In this document: positions 26,301 through 34,305 of the stretch, piece after piece | How the letters are laid out: each line of letters begins with the position of its first letter | How positions within the stretch are numbered: the stretch's first letter is position 1 | Assembly (NCBI GenBank): GCA_024233545.1 | Contig: JACKPL010000010.1 | Coordinates: 44,660 to 108,659 of the forward strand | Length of the DNA: 64,000 nucleotides | Direction: 5' to 3' | DNA from: a bacterium | GTDB lineage: Bacteria; Auribacterota; Auribacteria; Auribacterales; Auribacteraceae | Made by a program: the position numbers and the translations under genes | The notes under the pieces: generated by a model | What the model saw: the letters and a program-made list of their open reading frames with translations, nothing else | Databases searched by the model: none | What the model was told of the DNA's origin: nothing

Positions 26301-29000
26301 ACAGTTGAAGTACGGTATTTATTGAGTAATATAGATTTGTATTTTATCCAGTCAATGATGGGAAGCAGAATGCACTTTCTAGCATGGCTGTCGAGTGTTG
26401 GTGTACCAATTCTTGAATCGTACAGCGCGGAATTGAATATTGCGGATATTGATTTAGTAAGTATTCAGCAAGAAGCTCGGAATGCGCTTCGTTTCTATCG
26501 CGAAACAGGTCGGAATCCTTTTGAATATTTCAATACTACTGGAAACACATTTTTCTTTAACCGTATCAGAGATAATGTATTGAAAAATGCTCAGTTACAA
26601 GAGCTTAAACAGTGGATGGCTGATAATATGCAACTCTACTATCAAGATACGGATCGAGGAACGTTATATGTCTCTCGCGGAATTTCAATCACTGCTGATG
26701 GCAGGCTTGGAGAAGGGTATGCACAAGATGGAATACGCTATTTACAACAATTACAGGATGATTTGCGAGAAGCGTTTAGAGCGAATAATTTTTCTGCTCC
26801 TGTTTTGCGTACGCTCGATGGCGCAAACTCTCCATTGTGGGCACAGCATGATATCTGGACGCAAACCTTTGAAGAAATGGCACAGAATGGATTGCAAGAT
26901 ATGTCTGATGCTGTCCTTGAACAGCTGAATGTTAGCCGGGTGGTTGTGGGCAATTCTGATTTTAGGCCTAATACTTCTCAATTATTGGAAGATGTTCAAA
27001 GAAAGATTACAAAACTCGAGCAACCATTGGATGCCGAACAAAACATTGTTCAAGAACAGCCTGTTGGTGTGTTGCAAACTACCGAAGAACCTGAAGATAT
27101 ACATGTCGGAGCTCGAATTAGCAACATAGCTGTTGCTATCGGTGTGCATATAAAACTTAATGCTTTAGAAATGAAAAATCTTAATCGAGCGCTACGTATT
27201 TTTACCCGTGTGCCCGGCAAAGTTGATGACCAAGCCTTTATTGAGGCAAACGATTTTATTTCTAGTTTGCCTGATGACAATGTTCAATTGACGTTGGCTG
27301 GTTTAAGTGAAGTGAATCAACTGCGGCGAAATGAAATTCAAGATGCATTCAGGAAAGATAAACTAAATCAGCAAGAATATAATTCTCAGGAAAGCGCAAT
27401 CAATACCCATGACGGCCTCTTATGGGTCATATCAGTATTGCTTGAGCAGGAAACAAATTACGAGCTCAATAGACAAGTACCGCTGACACGTTCTGAATTG
27501 CTTTCTCGAATTGAAACTGTACGCGGTGAGCGTGCACGTGCTATTTCCGAATCAGAATTACCTGAAAAAGCGGCAGAACTGCTTGCTGAATCTGATGTGG
27601 CATTCAATTCATATATTGAAGTTGTTAATGTGCTGTTTGATTATCATAAAGAATATAGGAATAAACGTCTCAGCGATATTCTTTCAATTGCGAATAGTAT
27701 TGAGAATTCCCATAGTATTGCGGATAGATATGGGCTTTTGCCGTCGCTTCAAGAAACGGCATTCGAGGGAAGAATATCCCAAGAAATGTACCAAAGCATT
27801 GTTGAAATGGTCTTTGATGAAAATAATCGGGATTTTATTCTTCTGATTGCTTCTTCGCGCGCAAAAAGTGCTGCGGTTGATGATGTTGAGCCAACGCTGG
27901 TCGATTATTTGGTTACTCAGGAAATTGAACCATACAGGACGATTTATGGTAAGGACACGGAATCTGTTCGAGATCAAGAAGTTCCTGATAATAAAATTGC
28001 CGCGTTTGTTGGAATAACCGATCAAGAAACGCTTCCAGTACAACCCACGGCAAATGAACCTTCGTCGGCTGAGCTGTTATACCCTCAAGAACGGGTGAAT
28101 GAAATTTTTAGGGCATTTAATCCGCGTACTAATGCACAGGAACTTACGGCATATCTTGATTTTTACCAGTCACATCCGTCGATCGTTCCTGATGCGGCAG
28201 TTTTAACGGGCAATACTTTTTTCTCACGGTTGTACAATGAAGGTTTTTCTCCGATGGATGTATACTTGAGAATTGCTAAAATCGCACAAGTTGCCGGTTT
28301 GTCTATCGAACAAAAAGTGCAGTTGCTCAAAGTGCTTGAGAATGCAGACTTTCTTGTGTCTCTCTATGGAAATAGAGATGTGATACTTCTTGATATGGAT
28401 ACATTTCAGTTATCTGGTAGCGAAAATGCAGGGAACCAGAACAAGCGGACGATCATTAGAGAGCATATCGATGAATTGCGCAGAATGTATCATCAAAATG
28501 GAAGAGAAGTGAATATTATTGTATTTTCTGAAAAACTCGAATCGAATCAAATGGGACGAATTCTCGGGGATGAGTTATCGTCGAGAATTCATATTTTATA
28601 CGGCACAGAACTTTTTGCCGCTAAAGAGGCTGTTGATACACCGGCTCGGTATCTGGAATTATTTTTAGAACGTATTGTAAATGAGAATGTTAATAGATTG
28701 AATATAAAAATCTTTTCGAATCGTGATACGGTTATGAATGCCGCTCATGATTTTGGTGCAATCCTTGCCGACCGTCAAGGCGATATTTTGGATGCGCTCC
28801 GTGTGTTTGGCAACTTGCATCCACAAAGTATTGCTGATACGCTTTATTCCAAGACTGCTGAGACAATGGTTCGCAATGTGCTTAATACCAAACAGAATTA
28901 TAATTTACTCGGAGGACATGAGTTTTCAGTTAACGGAAAACCATCTCCATATAAATTGCAAAACTTCTACGGAAATTATTTTGTGGATCAAGCGGCGTAA
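23301..29000 (+). CDS. Continuation of the giant protein in the -1 frame (membrane, pseudo-phosphatase and helical repeat domains)
   Basis: This frame opens after a TGA at 23298-23300, overlaps the end of the previous frame by 49 bases and runs 1,899 codons. The first start-like codon is a TTG at 23511 with no ribosome binding site, and the 70 codons before it read as ordinary protein (TPEQIESIQNN...). I therefore treat it as the same gene displaced by a -1 shift. Visible parts: two membrane clusters (~23520-23810, ~24250-24600); a Pro-rich linker (~24790-25000); two diverged copies of a ~240-residue helical module (~25165-25890 and ~27107-27850); between them a metallophosphoesterase-like domain (~26070-26990) with degenerate motifs; a C-terminal alpha/beta domain containing VILLDMDTF; and a tail FVDQAA resembling the tails of the two other giant proteins downstream. 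If the shift is not real, this would be a separate protein without a normal start. Confidence 0.85.
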   Translation, partial: RKGFTPEQIESIQNNIGHLGISDRIGALQSILDAVDQSALSVKNAVTALQQFRYTKSVPRSIVRRSFARRLLGRIFNLGILAGSVSLWGWWAIVMPLMLIITETIGQYRGNVVRRALRLVVGAGAASAMVFLMGGALSIPAVLLLTGYVLGGERAADWLLYSIDRVPIISMLTSNFINNRLSRISNARALRNLTIRRDVIAEVVESIGTRARDQKEFERMFTQRIILDSLEQSFKDRLRSYYRDVYGDDASVIESQIEQSLSKFAVDQRLRIIRKVYQRVNNPWMKFSQMFTHMMSRLKPGDKLEYEGRLGFIRTLFSNRTKGKLLGLAGVATAVAGHIFLLGVSLNPLSIMGLAMSVWVVLFLGTKTFEQTFGAVSGILLPLIHISLYGMSASFMPLVVIISEVIVGYMVGSTAGLLLKNTAEILYNFIINPLIVRPFRSFGEIMRIRKKNDITRQRLLIASVVPLIDEADSDLEFISKFDKLFLDTLDEADQIELGEPGLPSDDEGPGVPPGTTPPGGSPSPTDVEPVTPVIEPSEPVSPVPPIEETRLPEPPIQSQLPESVQLIEQVAKPVVSEVIQAPTDGIIATNDSVIEEQAVESKDAVAPEPVAPPVVVEPINKKFTDFALRIGSNLGLTVEEMEFLASAVREATKIRNKISEPLFNRALELVDTIDRKKTALTIKQLKEVHQARVNQLQELEELGTITLPQQLQLNRLRDGSVMVQFANISSAIAKNKKMEIFDLNQTIPLTETGWILELMDAKLKIIQTVRDTEYRDPTKRIEEIIQEFDSYIQFIKDLFYHNNKINNDRLRGILNAVNIVINSHRDADRETLLEALESAVTDGRISMEIFNEVVKNTFEDIPTVVFEKAEVIEQEKPEIQQPIETETPLTEVPLLEAEKPAPLWDAEKTYRENLEEYRNRLNQNTIPQVALVRSIEANTARMEQFLNTAVIERGIRRVIFLGNKVFGQNVSDNIAFKNFLQSLNRDENGFIEYGPEGQKETVEVRYLLSNIDLYFIQSMMGSRMHFLAWLSSVGVPILESYSAELNIADIDLVSIQQEARNALRFYRETGRNPFEYFNTTGNTFFFNRIRDNVLKNAQLQELKQWMADNMQLYYQDTDRGTLYVSRGISITADGRLGEGYAQDGIRYLQQLQDDLREAFRANNFSAPVLRTLDGANSPLWAQHDIWTQTFEEMAQNGLQDMSDAVLEQLNVSRVVVGNSDFRPNTSQLLEDVQRKITKLEQPLDAEQNIVQEQPVGVLQTTEEPEDIHVGARISNIAVAIGVHIKLNALEMKNLNRALRIFTRVPGKVDDQAFIEANDFISSLPDDNVQLTLAGLSEVNQLRRNEIQDAFRKDKLNQQEYNSQESAINTHDGLLWVISVLLEQETNYELNRQVPLTRSELLSRIETVRGERARAISESELPEKAAELLAESDVAFNSYIEVVNVLFDYHKEYRNKRLSDILSIANSIENSHSIADRYGLLPSLQETAFEGRISQEMYQSIVEMVFDENNRDFILLIASSRAKSAAVDDVEPTLVDYLVTQEIEPYRTIYGKDTESVRDQEVPDNKIAAFVGITDQETLPVQPTANEPSSAELLYPQERVNEIFRAFNPRTNAQELTAYLDFYQSHPSIVPDAAVLTGNTFFSRLYNEGFSPMDVYLRIAKIAQVAGLSIEQKVQLLKVLENADFLVSLYGNRDVILLDMDTFQLSGSENAGNQNKRTIIREHIDELRRMYHQNGREVNIIVFSEKLESNQMGRILGDELSSRIHILYGTELFAAKEAVDTPARYLELFLERIVNENVNRLNIKIFSNRDTVMNAAHDFGAILADRQGDILDALRVFGNLHPQSIADTLYSKTAETMVRNVLNTKQNYNLLGGHEFSVNGKPSPYKLQNFYGNYFVDQAA

Positions 29001-29140
29001 ATATCCCTATGACTGAATGAAAAACAGTGGTGTATTCAGCCAGCCGAGAAATGGAATATAAATTTCATTGCTCTCCTGTGATTATTCATTTAATCTGTAT
29101 GTATTTTATTGAGAACTGCAATAAATGAAGATAGGTACTT

Positions 29141-30835
29141 ATGCAGAAACGGACTCCTTTTCTTATCCTAATTATGCTTTTTGCCCTTTTTTTATCCATG
29201 TTAAATGGATGCCGGCAACAGGCACAGATACCGCTTGTTTCGATAATCGAGCAGTATCACACAGAAAAAGGCATATTGAACCCGCACTATGTTTTAACTG
29301 TTTGGGCAGAAAACACATATGACGAAAAGTGTGTTTTAGATAAGCAGATTGAGGACATTTATGCTCAGATATCAAACGGTGAAACAGAGGGGCGCATATA
29401 TAATAATTTGGGAAAACAACTTTATTTGCGATGCCGGCTTGAGGAAGCGCAGGATGCTTTTAAAAAAGCAATTCAAAGTAATCCTAACGATCAGGAAAGT
29501 TATTATCTCTTAGGATGCACATATTTTTTTACTAAAAAGTATGATTTGTCAAAAAAAAACTTTATAAGAAGCAAACAATTAGGAATGCGCATTGATCCCC
29601 ATACGGTAGATTTTTTCCGTAAAACTACTCCTCAAGTTGTAGGTTTGTATAGAGCACGGTTGAATTTTAATATTGAAAAGCCCTATGAAAAAAAAGGATT
29701 GCATTGTGTCTCATTAGAAGATGTATTGAATCTGGAAAACAATGAAATTGATATGGCAACGTTTGGGTTGCTTGCATCGCACTATGTGTCTGAAAAACTT
29801 TACGGCAAACCCTTTGAGATAAATCAATATAAAGAGACAATAGGTGCTTTAGTCGACGAGATACTGGCTGAAATCGGAGGGGAAAAACGCCCTGAATGGA
29901 TTATAACCGCAATTAACAGAAAACTTTTTTTTGATTATAAATTTCAAGCGCCTGCGGAAGACACGGCAAATTCAAACTATGAGAGCTATAATTTAATGCA
30001 TTTCCTGATTGATTATCGTCAAGGTGTGTGTATGTCGTTGTCTCTCTTGTACCTATCTATTGCGCAACGCAGTGATCTTCCGGTATATGGCGTTGTCGCT
30101 CCCGGTCATTTTTTTGTTCGGTATGATGATCAAGGAACTATGATTAATATAGAAACGACACAGCGGGGAAAATCTGCATCGAATGATGATTACTATAAGC
30201 AGTATCCAAATCTTGATAGCGAAGAAACACTCTATTTCAAAAATTTAACGAATAAAGAAACGATTGGTTGTTATTTGAATAATTTAGGGACGCTATTCAT
30301 CAATAAAAAAAACTATGATGAAGGAATAAAACTTTTACGTTTTGCCAATATATGTGCGCCTCATTTTTCCGAACCTTATATAAATATTGGAAAGGCATAT
30401 CTTGATATGCGCCAGTATGATGAGGCAATTAAAGCATTTTCGGATGGCCTTTTATTTAATAAAAGGCATAGCCAACTTTTAAAAGGATTAGGAATAGTTT
30501 ATTTTCAAACCCAGCAATATGACAAAGCGTTAGAGGAATTAAAAATTGCAGTTGCCGTAAATGGAAAAGATTCTGTCATACATTATTATATCGGAAAGAT
30601 ATATCAAATTCAGAACCGCCATTCGGATGCTATACTTGAGTTTCGTGAAGCGTTAGCCTTAGAACCTGATTTAGTGGAATATAATTATCAGATAGCCCAA
30701 TCATATTATATGGTAGAACAATATGATCTTGCATGGAAACATATCAACTCAATCCGCAAACAAGGTGTAAGAGTTGACCCTGAATTTTTGAAAATGCTTA
30801 GAGATATGTCTCCAGAACCTCACATTGTCGATTAG
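29141..30835 (+). CDS. TPR lipoprotein with a transglutaminase-like (SirB1/Transglut_core2) domain
   Basis: 564 aa starting at ATG 29141. The N-terminus (MQKR, a hydrophobic stretch, then LNGC with Cys24) is a lipoprotein signal, so the mature protein should be membrane-anchored on the outer face of the inner membrane or in the outer membrane. TPR-like helices occupy ~83-150. A Transglut_core2-type domain follows at ~190-345: GVC at Cys297 and PGHFFVRY at His323 fit the papain-like catalytic Cys and His of this family, and INIETT lies where the third residue is expected. At least four more TPR units run ~375-555 (for example AIKAFSDGLLFNKRHSQ). The combination suggests a scaffold with possible protein-crosslinking or peptidase-like activity; family members are often of unknown function. 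Its stop codon overlaps the convergent pilin-like gene by 4 bases. Confidence 0.85.
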   Translation: MQKRTPFLILIMLFALFLSMLNGCRQQAQIPLVSIIEQYHTEKGILNPHYVLTVWAENTYDEKCVLDKQIEDIYAQISNGETEGRIYNNLGKQLYLRCRLEEAQDAFKKAIQSNPNDQESYYLLGCTYFFTKKYDLSKKNFIRSKQLGMRIDPHTVDFFRKTTPQVVGLYRARLNFNIEKPYEKKGLHCVSLEDVLNLENNEIDMATFGLLASHYVSEKLYGKPFEINQYKETIGALVDEILAEIGGEKRPEWIITAINRKLFFDYKFQAPAEDTANSNYESYNLMHFLIDYRQGVCMSLSLLYLSIAQRSDLPVYGVVAPGHFFVRYDDQGTMINIETTQRGKSASNDDYYKQYPNLDSEETLYFKNLTNKETIGCYLNNLGTLFINKKNYDEGIKLLRFANICAPHFSEPYINIGKAYLDMRQYDEAIKAFSDGLLFNKRHSQLLKGLGIVYFQTQQYDKALEELKIAVAVNGKDSVIHYYIGKIYQIQNRHSDAILEFREALALEPDLVEYNYQIAQSYYMVEQYDLAWKHINSIRKQGVRVDPEFLKMLRDMSPEPHIVD

Positions 30836-31626
30836 TTTCCTAATGAATTTGGGTCAAGGTTAAGAGTAGAAAATTTCCCCTTTTTTACCCATTCTGCATG
30901 TCCGTCACAGAATCCGACGGTAATACCGTCGATGTGATTAAAGACAGCTCTGTCCATAGAATAGTCTTGTTCGACTTCTTCGGAATCCTGCATACTGCGT
31001 ATTTTTTGCGAGTTAATCCAAAGGTGGTTGCCGTCGCTAATCAATGCGGTAGATGCAGGTGAACGCTGTAATCGTGTCAGGTCGCCTCCGATTCTTCCTC
31101 CGAAAGAGGTAACATCACCGCCTCCGCCGGCATTATAGGTATTCCATCTGTTGTCTATTCCGACCACGTCTTCATTGGCAGAATATGAACATTCGGTAAA
31201 CTTTGTACGGGCTGAAGGCGGATAATTATACCAGTTATCAGCGCTCCATGACGGTCCGTGAGCATGAAAGTTAAAGTCTGTAGTGTTATCATCGCTTGGG
31301 CAAATAAAAAAAGTTTTATCGTTGTTTACATAAGGAAGCACCATATCCATCCACGGTTTGCCGACTCCATGATTGCCGCGTGGATATCCATACGGATTGA
31401 TATTCGCTTGAGAATACCACCCGCATAAGGGGAGTAATCCATGGTTTTCATTGGTTGCATAAATCATGAACCCTTGAGAAATGTTGCGGACATTATTCAA
31501 ACAACGGAGAATGTTTTTCTTATCGCGTATGTTTCTCAAGGTAGGTGCTAAAAATGTAGCGACAATGCTTATTACGGATATTACTAAAATAATTTCAATC
31601 AGGGTGAAACCGTTTTTCTTTTTCAT
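30832..31626 (-). CDS. Pseudopilin-like protein, type IV/II prepilin N-terminus and H-x9-DG C-terminus
   Basis: 264 aa. MKKKNGFTLIEIILVI is a textbook prepilin signal: basic leader, Gly at -1, Phe at +1 and Glu at +5, followed by a ~20-residue hydrophobic helix. Prepilin peptidase would cleave after the Gly and N-methylate the Phe. The body is soluble with paired Cys and Gly-rich loops. It closes with FNHIDGITVGFCDGHAEW, an exact H-x9-DG motif typical of the DUF1559-like prepilin family common in Planctomycetes-Verrucomicrobia-Omnitrophota genomes. An AAGGAG ribosome binding site sits 7-8 bases before ATG (31624-31626). It is divergent from two other pilin-like genes. Whether it forms pili, a type II secretion pseudopilus or a surface layer cannot be told from sequence. 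Confidence 0.88.
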   Translation of the reverse strand: MKKKNGFTLIEIILVISVISIVATFLAPTLRNIRDKKNILRCLNNVRNISQGFMIYATNENHGLLPLCGWYSQANINPYGYPRGNHGVGKPWMDMVLPYVNNDKTFFICPSDDNTTDFNFHAHGPSWSADNWYNYPPSARTKFTECSYSANEDVVGIDNRWNTYNAGGGGDVTSFGGRIGGDLTRLQRSPASTALISDGNHLWINSQKIRSMQDSEEVEQDYSMDRAVFNHIDGITVGFCDGHAEWVKKGKFSTLNLDPNSLGN

Positions 31627-31926
31627 AAAACATCTCCTTGATTTCTTTCATGACTAGACTAGCATTTTACATTCCCTATGATTGACTCGAATCAGGAGGA
31701 ACGTGTCCGGCAATCGGACAGAGAAAATGTCCGAAAAGGCTACACTGTGCGGTATCACGAAATGTAACCGATTTCAATTTTGCAGTCTTATTTATCGAAA
31801 TAGTAAAGAAATTCTTAAAGGTTAAGTTCATCTGAGACGAACAATTAGTATGAGAAATAACTTTTTTTTTAATGAGCATATATTCTGTTACAATGGTTTA
31901 CTGCAGAAATAGTGAAGGATTAAAAT
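31627..31926. promoter_or_regulatory. Divergent pilin intergenic region with alternating TGTCCG half-sites
   Basis: 300 bases without a convincing gene separate the divergent pseudopilin genes. Three half-sites alternate in orientation: TGTCCG at 31704-31709, CGGACA at 31715-31720 and TGTCCG at 31728-31733. This gives two overlapping perfect 6-bp inverted repeats with 5- and 7-base spacers, a layout typical of a dimeric regulator site. The TACAAT at 31889-31894 is a possible -10 for the rightward gene but has only a T-rich -35 region. GAAGGA near 31913-31918 is the rightward ribosome binding site. The regulator is unknown. Confidence 0.4.
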
Positions 31927-32592
31927 GTGATAGAATACCGCAGGGAAAATGCAGGGTTGACCATTACGGAACTTCTTGCTGTCGTGACGATTTTGATCGT
32001 ATTGATATTGATCGTAACATCCGGTTTAAGAAGTTCTTATAAAAAAATGGAATCTATTCAATGCAGTAATAACCTTAGAAAAATTGGTATTGCTGTTCAA
32101 TTGTATTCTTCTGATTATGACTTGCTTCTCCCGACACCCGGAAGAACAAGCGGTGAAACATGGCGGAGAAAATTAGTTACCGGAGAGTATATAAGTACAC
32201 AGCAATTACATATTTATTCCTGCCCTTCTCTTCCTGCTCCGTGTAATTATCGCTTAAATGCGGGGTTTTACGACGGTACGTTCTGGGAACACGGCGATGA
32301 AGGTGAGGGGGGACCGAAAGATATATCGAGCATCTCAAATCCTGCAACGACAATACTGATATCTGAGTATCAAAATCTTGCAATGACAACCGATATTGAT
32401 TCGGCGGGAAACGAAACAATAACCGACCATACTATGTGGTCGGGTAATTATCCTTCACAACCCAATGATGCGCTTCAGTCGATTCATAATGGCGGCTGTA
32501 ATTACTTGTTTGTTGATTTTCATGTCGAATGGATTGATAAAGAGGACATGCAGAATGACCCGCATAATTATACCGTCTATGAAAAACCGTAA
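31927..32592 (+). CDS. Pseudopilin-like protein with an atypical prepilin site and H-x9-DF C-terminus
   Basis: 221 aa starting at GTG 31927, chosen because GAAGGA lies 8-9 bases upstream and no ATG precedes the signal. The N-terminus reads NAG/LTITELLAVVTILIVL: Gly at -1 and Glu at +5 are kept, but +1 is Leu instead of Phe. A hydrophobic helix follows. The C-terminus has IHNGGCNYLFVDFHVEW, the family H-x9-D motif with Phe replacing Gly after the Asp. The stop overlaps the start of the next pilin-like gene by 14 bases, implying translational coupling and an operon. The expected role is a minor pilin or pseudopilin processed by a prepilin peptidase not encoded in this window. Confidence 0.82.
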   Translation: MIEYRRENAGLTITELLAVVTILIVLILIVTSGLRSSYKKMESIQCSNNLRKIGIAVQLYSSDYDLLLPTPGRTSGETWRRKLVTGEYISTQQLHIYSCPSLPAPCNYRLNAGFYDGTFWEHGDEGEGGPKDISSISNPATTILISEYQNLAMTTDIDSAGNETITDHTMWSGNYPSQPNDALQSIHNGGCNYLFVDFHVEWIDKEDMQNDPHNYTVYEKP

Positions 32593-33298
32593 TGTCGGTA
32601 ACCAGTGCTCAGCGTTTACTCTTATCGAAATGCTGATCGTCTTGGCAATTATTTTTCTTTTGATTTCGCTCGGCATGAACGGATATCACCGTGTGCGTCA
32701 ATATGCACAGCATGCTAATTGCATGTCCAACCTTAAGTCATTGGCATATAGTATCAATCTTTATTTGTCTGAATATGACGTTATTATGATGCCCACGGAG
32801 AATGCTTCTGGCGACCGGTGGCCTACCATTCTTGTAGAAAATGAATATCTCCATGAAGGACGAGATTTTGAACCGGCTCATCTTGATGCCGGCTCTGCCC
32901 GAGAAGTCGGTACAGAACCGCTATTATGCCCGAACGATTACAGCGATAACGATTTGTTTTTCAAGGATAAATTTGCCGCGGGAGGAAGTTACGCAATCAA
33001 TAAAGACATTTCGTCGTCTGCAACGGTACAGCGGTATTGGACACATATTAAAAATGCCCACACGAAAATTGTTTTGGCTGATTACAATCATCAAGGGATA
33101 CAAGATTCAGCAAATTTTATGATAAGCGCCGGAAGCAACTCCAATAATTGGGAAACCGGGGGCAGTTCTAATGAAGGTACTGTCGGTGAAATTCATTTCG
33201 GCGGAGCAAATTGTCTTTTTGCTGATTGGCATGTAGAATCGCGTACCCATGCGGAGCTTAGTGATGAAAATTTTTCTTTGGAAATGGATTTTAATTAG
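32579..33298 (+). CDS. Pseudopilin-like protein, second gene of the rightward pilin pair
   Basis: 239 aa from ATG 32579. The frame is open further upstream (to an ATG at 32465), but that part lies inside the preceding gene, whereas the chosen start gives a normal short basic leader MKNRNVGNQCSA followed by FTLIEMLIVLAIIFLL. The residue at -1 is Ala instead of Gly, a tolerated but less common prepilin peptidase site; Phe +1 and Glu +5 are present. The C-terminus carries IHFGGANCLFADWHVES, the H-x9-D motif with Trp after the Asp. No strong independent ribosome binding site is visible, consistent with coupling to the overlapping upstream gene. Its end overlaps the convergent glycosyltransferase-like gene by 8 bases. 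Confidence 0.82.
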   Translation: MKNRNVGNQCSAFTLIEMLIVLAIIFLLISLGMNGYHRVRQYAQHANCMSNLKSLAYSINLYLSEYDVIMMPTENASGDRWPTILVENEYLHEGRDFEPAHLDAGSAREVGTEPLLCPNDYSDNDLFFKDKFAAGGSYAINKDISSSATVQRYWTHIKNAHTKIVLADYNHQGIQDSANFMISAGSNSNNWETGGSSNEGTVGEIHFGGANCLFADWHVESRTHAELSDENFSLEMDFN

Positions 33299-34289
33299 CA
33301 GTATATTGAACTGATGAAATACCTAAAACAGAACATACTTCTTTTGCGCGGTTTTTATAAGTATGGTTTCTAAGAACGGATGTGTATCCGTTTCGAGCTA
33401 TTCTTAGCCGCTCATTGGGGCGAGTCAAATAATAATCGATTTTTGATTTCAATTCGTCAATGGTTTCATATGTTACTATGTCGTGGTCTTTTTGTAATCC
33501 ATACTTTTCAATATCGTTAAGAAAAGGGGCAATAATAAATCCTTGTGAGCCGAGCGCTTGAAACAAACTTTGATTATAACCATGAACCGATTGAACTTGC
33601 GGTAAAACAAGGTTAATCGCCGAGGAAAAAAAAATTGTACGGCATTCTTCCGTCGTAATGAGAGTGTCTTTGACTGTATGCTCTGCTATCCGAGGATTAG
33701 ACCATTTCCCTCCCCACAATTTGATGTTATAATTGAGCAGTTGTGCGAGTATTCGCCCCCGATCGGTATACGGTGTTCCGATAAACGAAACGTCACTGCC
33801 GTAGTAGGCGTGTTCTTCTTCGGTAACTTCTTGCGGGAAATACTCATGCGGATTGTATGCGCAGGGAAGAAGATGTACATTAGGGCATCCGATACGCCGC
33901 AAACGAGGGATGTGGAATGAATCGAATACAAACAGATAATCGAAAAAACGTATTGATTCATAATTGTTCTGGTGAACAAATAATTCATCTTTACCGAATG
34001 AAATCAAAGGGTCGTCAAGCCACCATGCCGCAAGAGTAGCGGAACACTGTTTTTTAATTATTTGCAGTGTTGAGTAATGAATCGTTTCGTTGCGGATAAA
34101 AAAAACAATATCGGGTTTATATGCAATGGCAGTATCAATGATGGAGCTGTTGAGGCTTTTGTTACAGCAGAAATCGCCGATCGTATCGAAAACGGATACT
34201 TCGTTGTCGAATGATTGTAAGGCTGAAGCAATGTTTTGTGTTATGCCGACAAAATGTTGGCAATCGCCTATTATTAAAAAACGAGCCAT
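33291..34289 (-). CDS. CgeB-like glycosyltransferase (family-1-like C-terminal domain)
   Basis: 332 aa, cytoplasmic. The N-terminus (MARFLIIGDC) is a Rossmann-like start. The middle has the short acidic and aromatic blocks seen in DUF3880/CgeB proteins (PDIVFFIRNET, AAWWLDDP, FVFD). The C-terminal third matches the Glyco_trans_1_2 pattern: VSFIGTPYTDRGRIL, then YNQSLFQALGSQGFIIAP with the family 'E/Q-A-x-A/G-x-G' style donor-binding loop, then DEYYL-type helices and the final RNHTYKNRA. Such enzymes transfer sugars to surface polymers or proteins; donor and acceptor cannot be named. It starts 16 bases after the epimerase-like gene upstream on the same strand, so the two probably form one transcription unit for surface-sugar work. 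Confidence 0.75.
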   Translation of the reverse strand: MARFLIIGDCQHFVGITQNIASALQSFDNEVSVFDTIGDFCCNKSLNSSIIDTAIAYKPDIVFFIRNETIHYSTLQIIKKQCSATLAAWWLDDPLISFGKDELFVHQNNYESIRFFDYLFVFDSFHIPRLRRIGCPNVHLLPCAYNPHEYFPQEVTEEEHAYYGSDVSFIGTPYTDRGRILAQLLNYNIKLWGGKWSNPRIAEHTVKDTLITTEECRTIFFSSAINLVLPQVQSVHGYNQSLFQALGSQGFIIAPFLNDIEKYGLQKDHDIVTYETIDELKSKIDYYLTRPNERLRIARNGYTSVLRNHTYKNRAKEVCSVLGISSVQYTAN

Positions 34290-34305
34290 AGCATACCTGC
34301 TGTTA

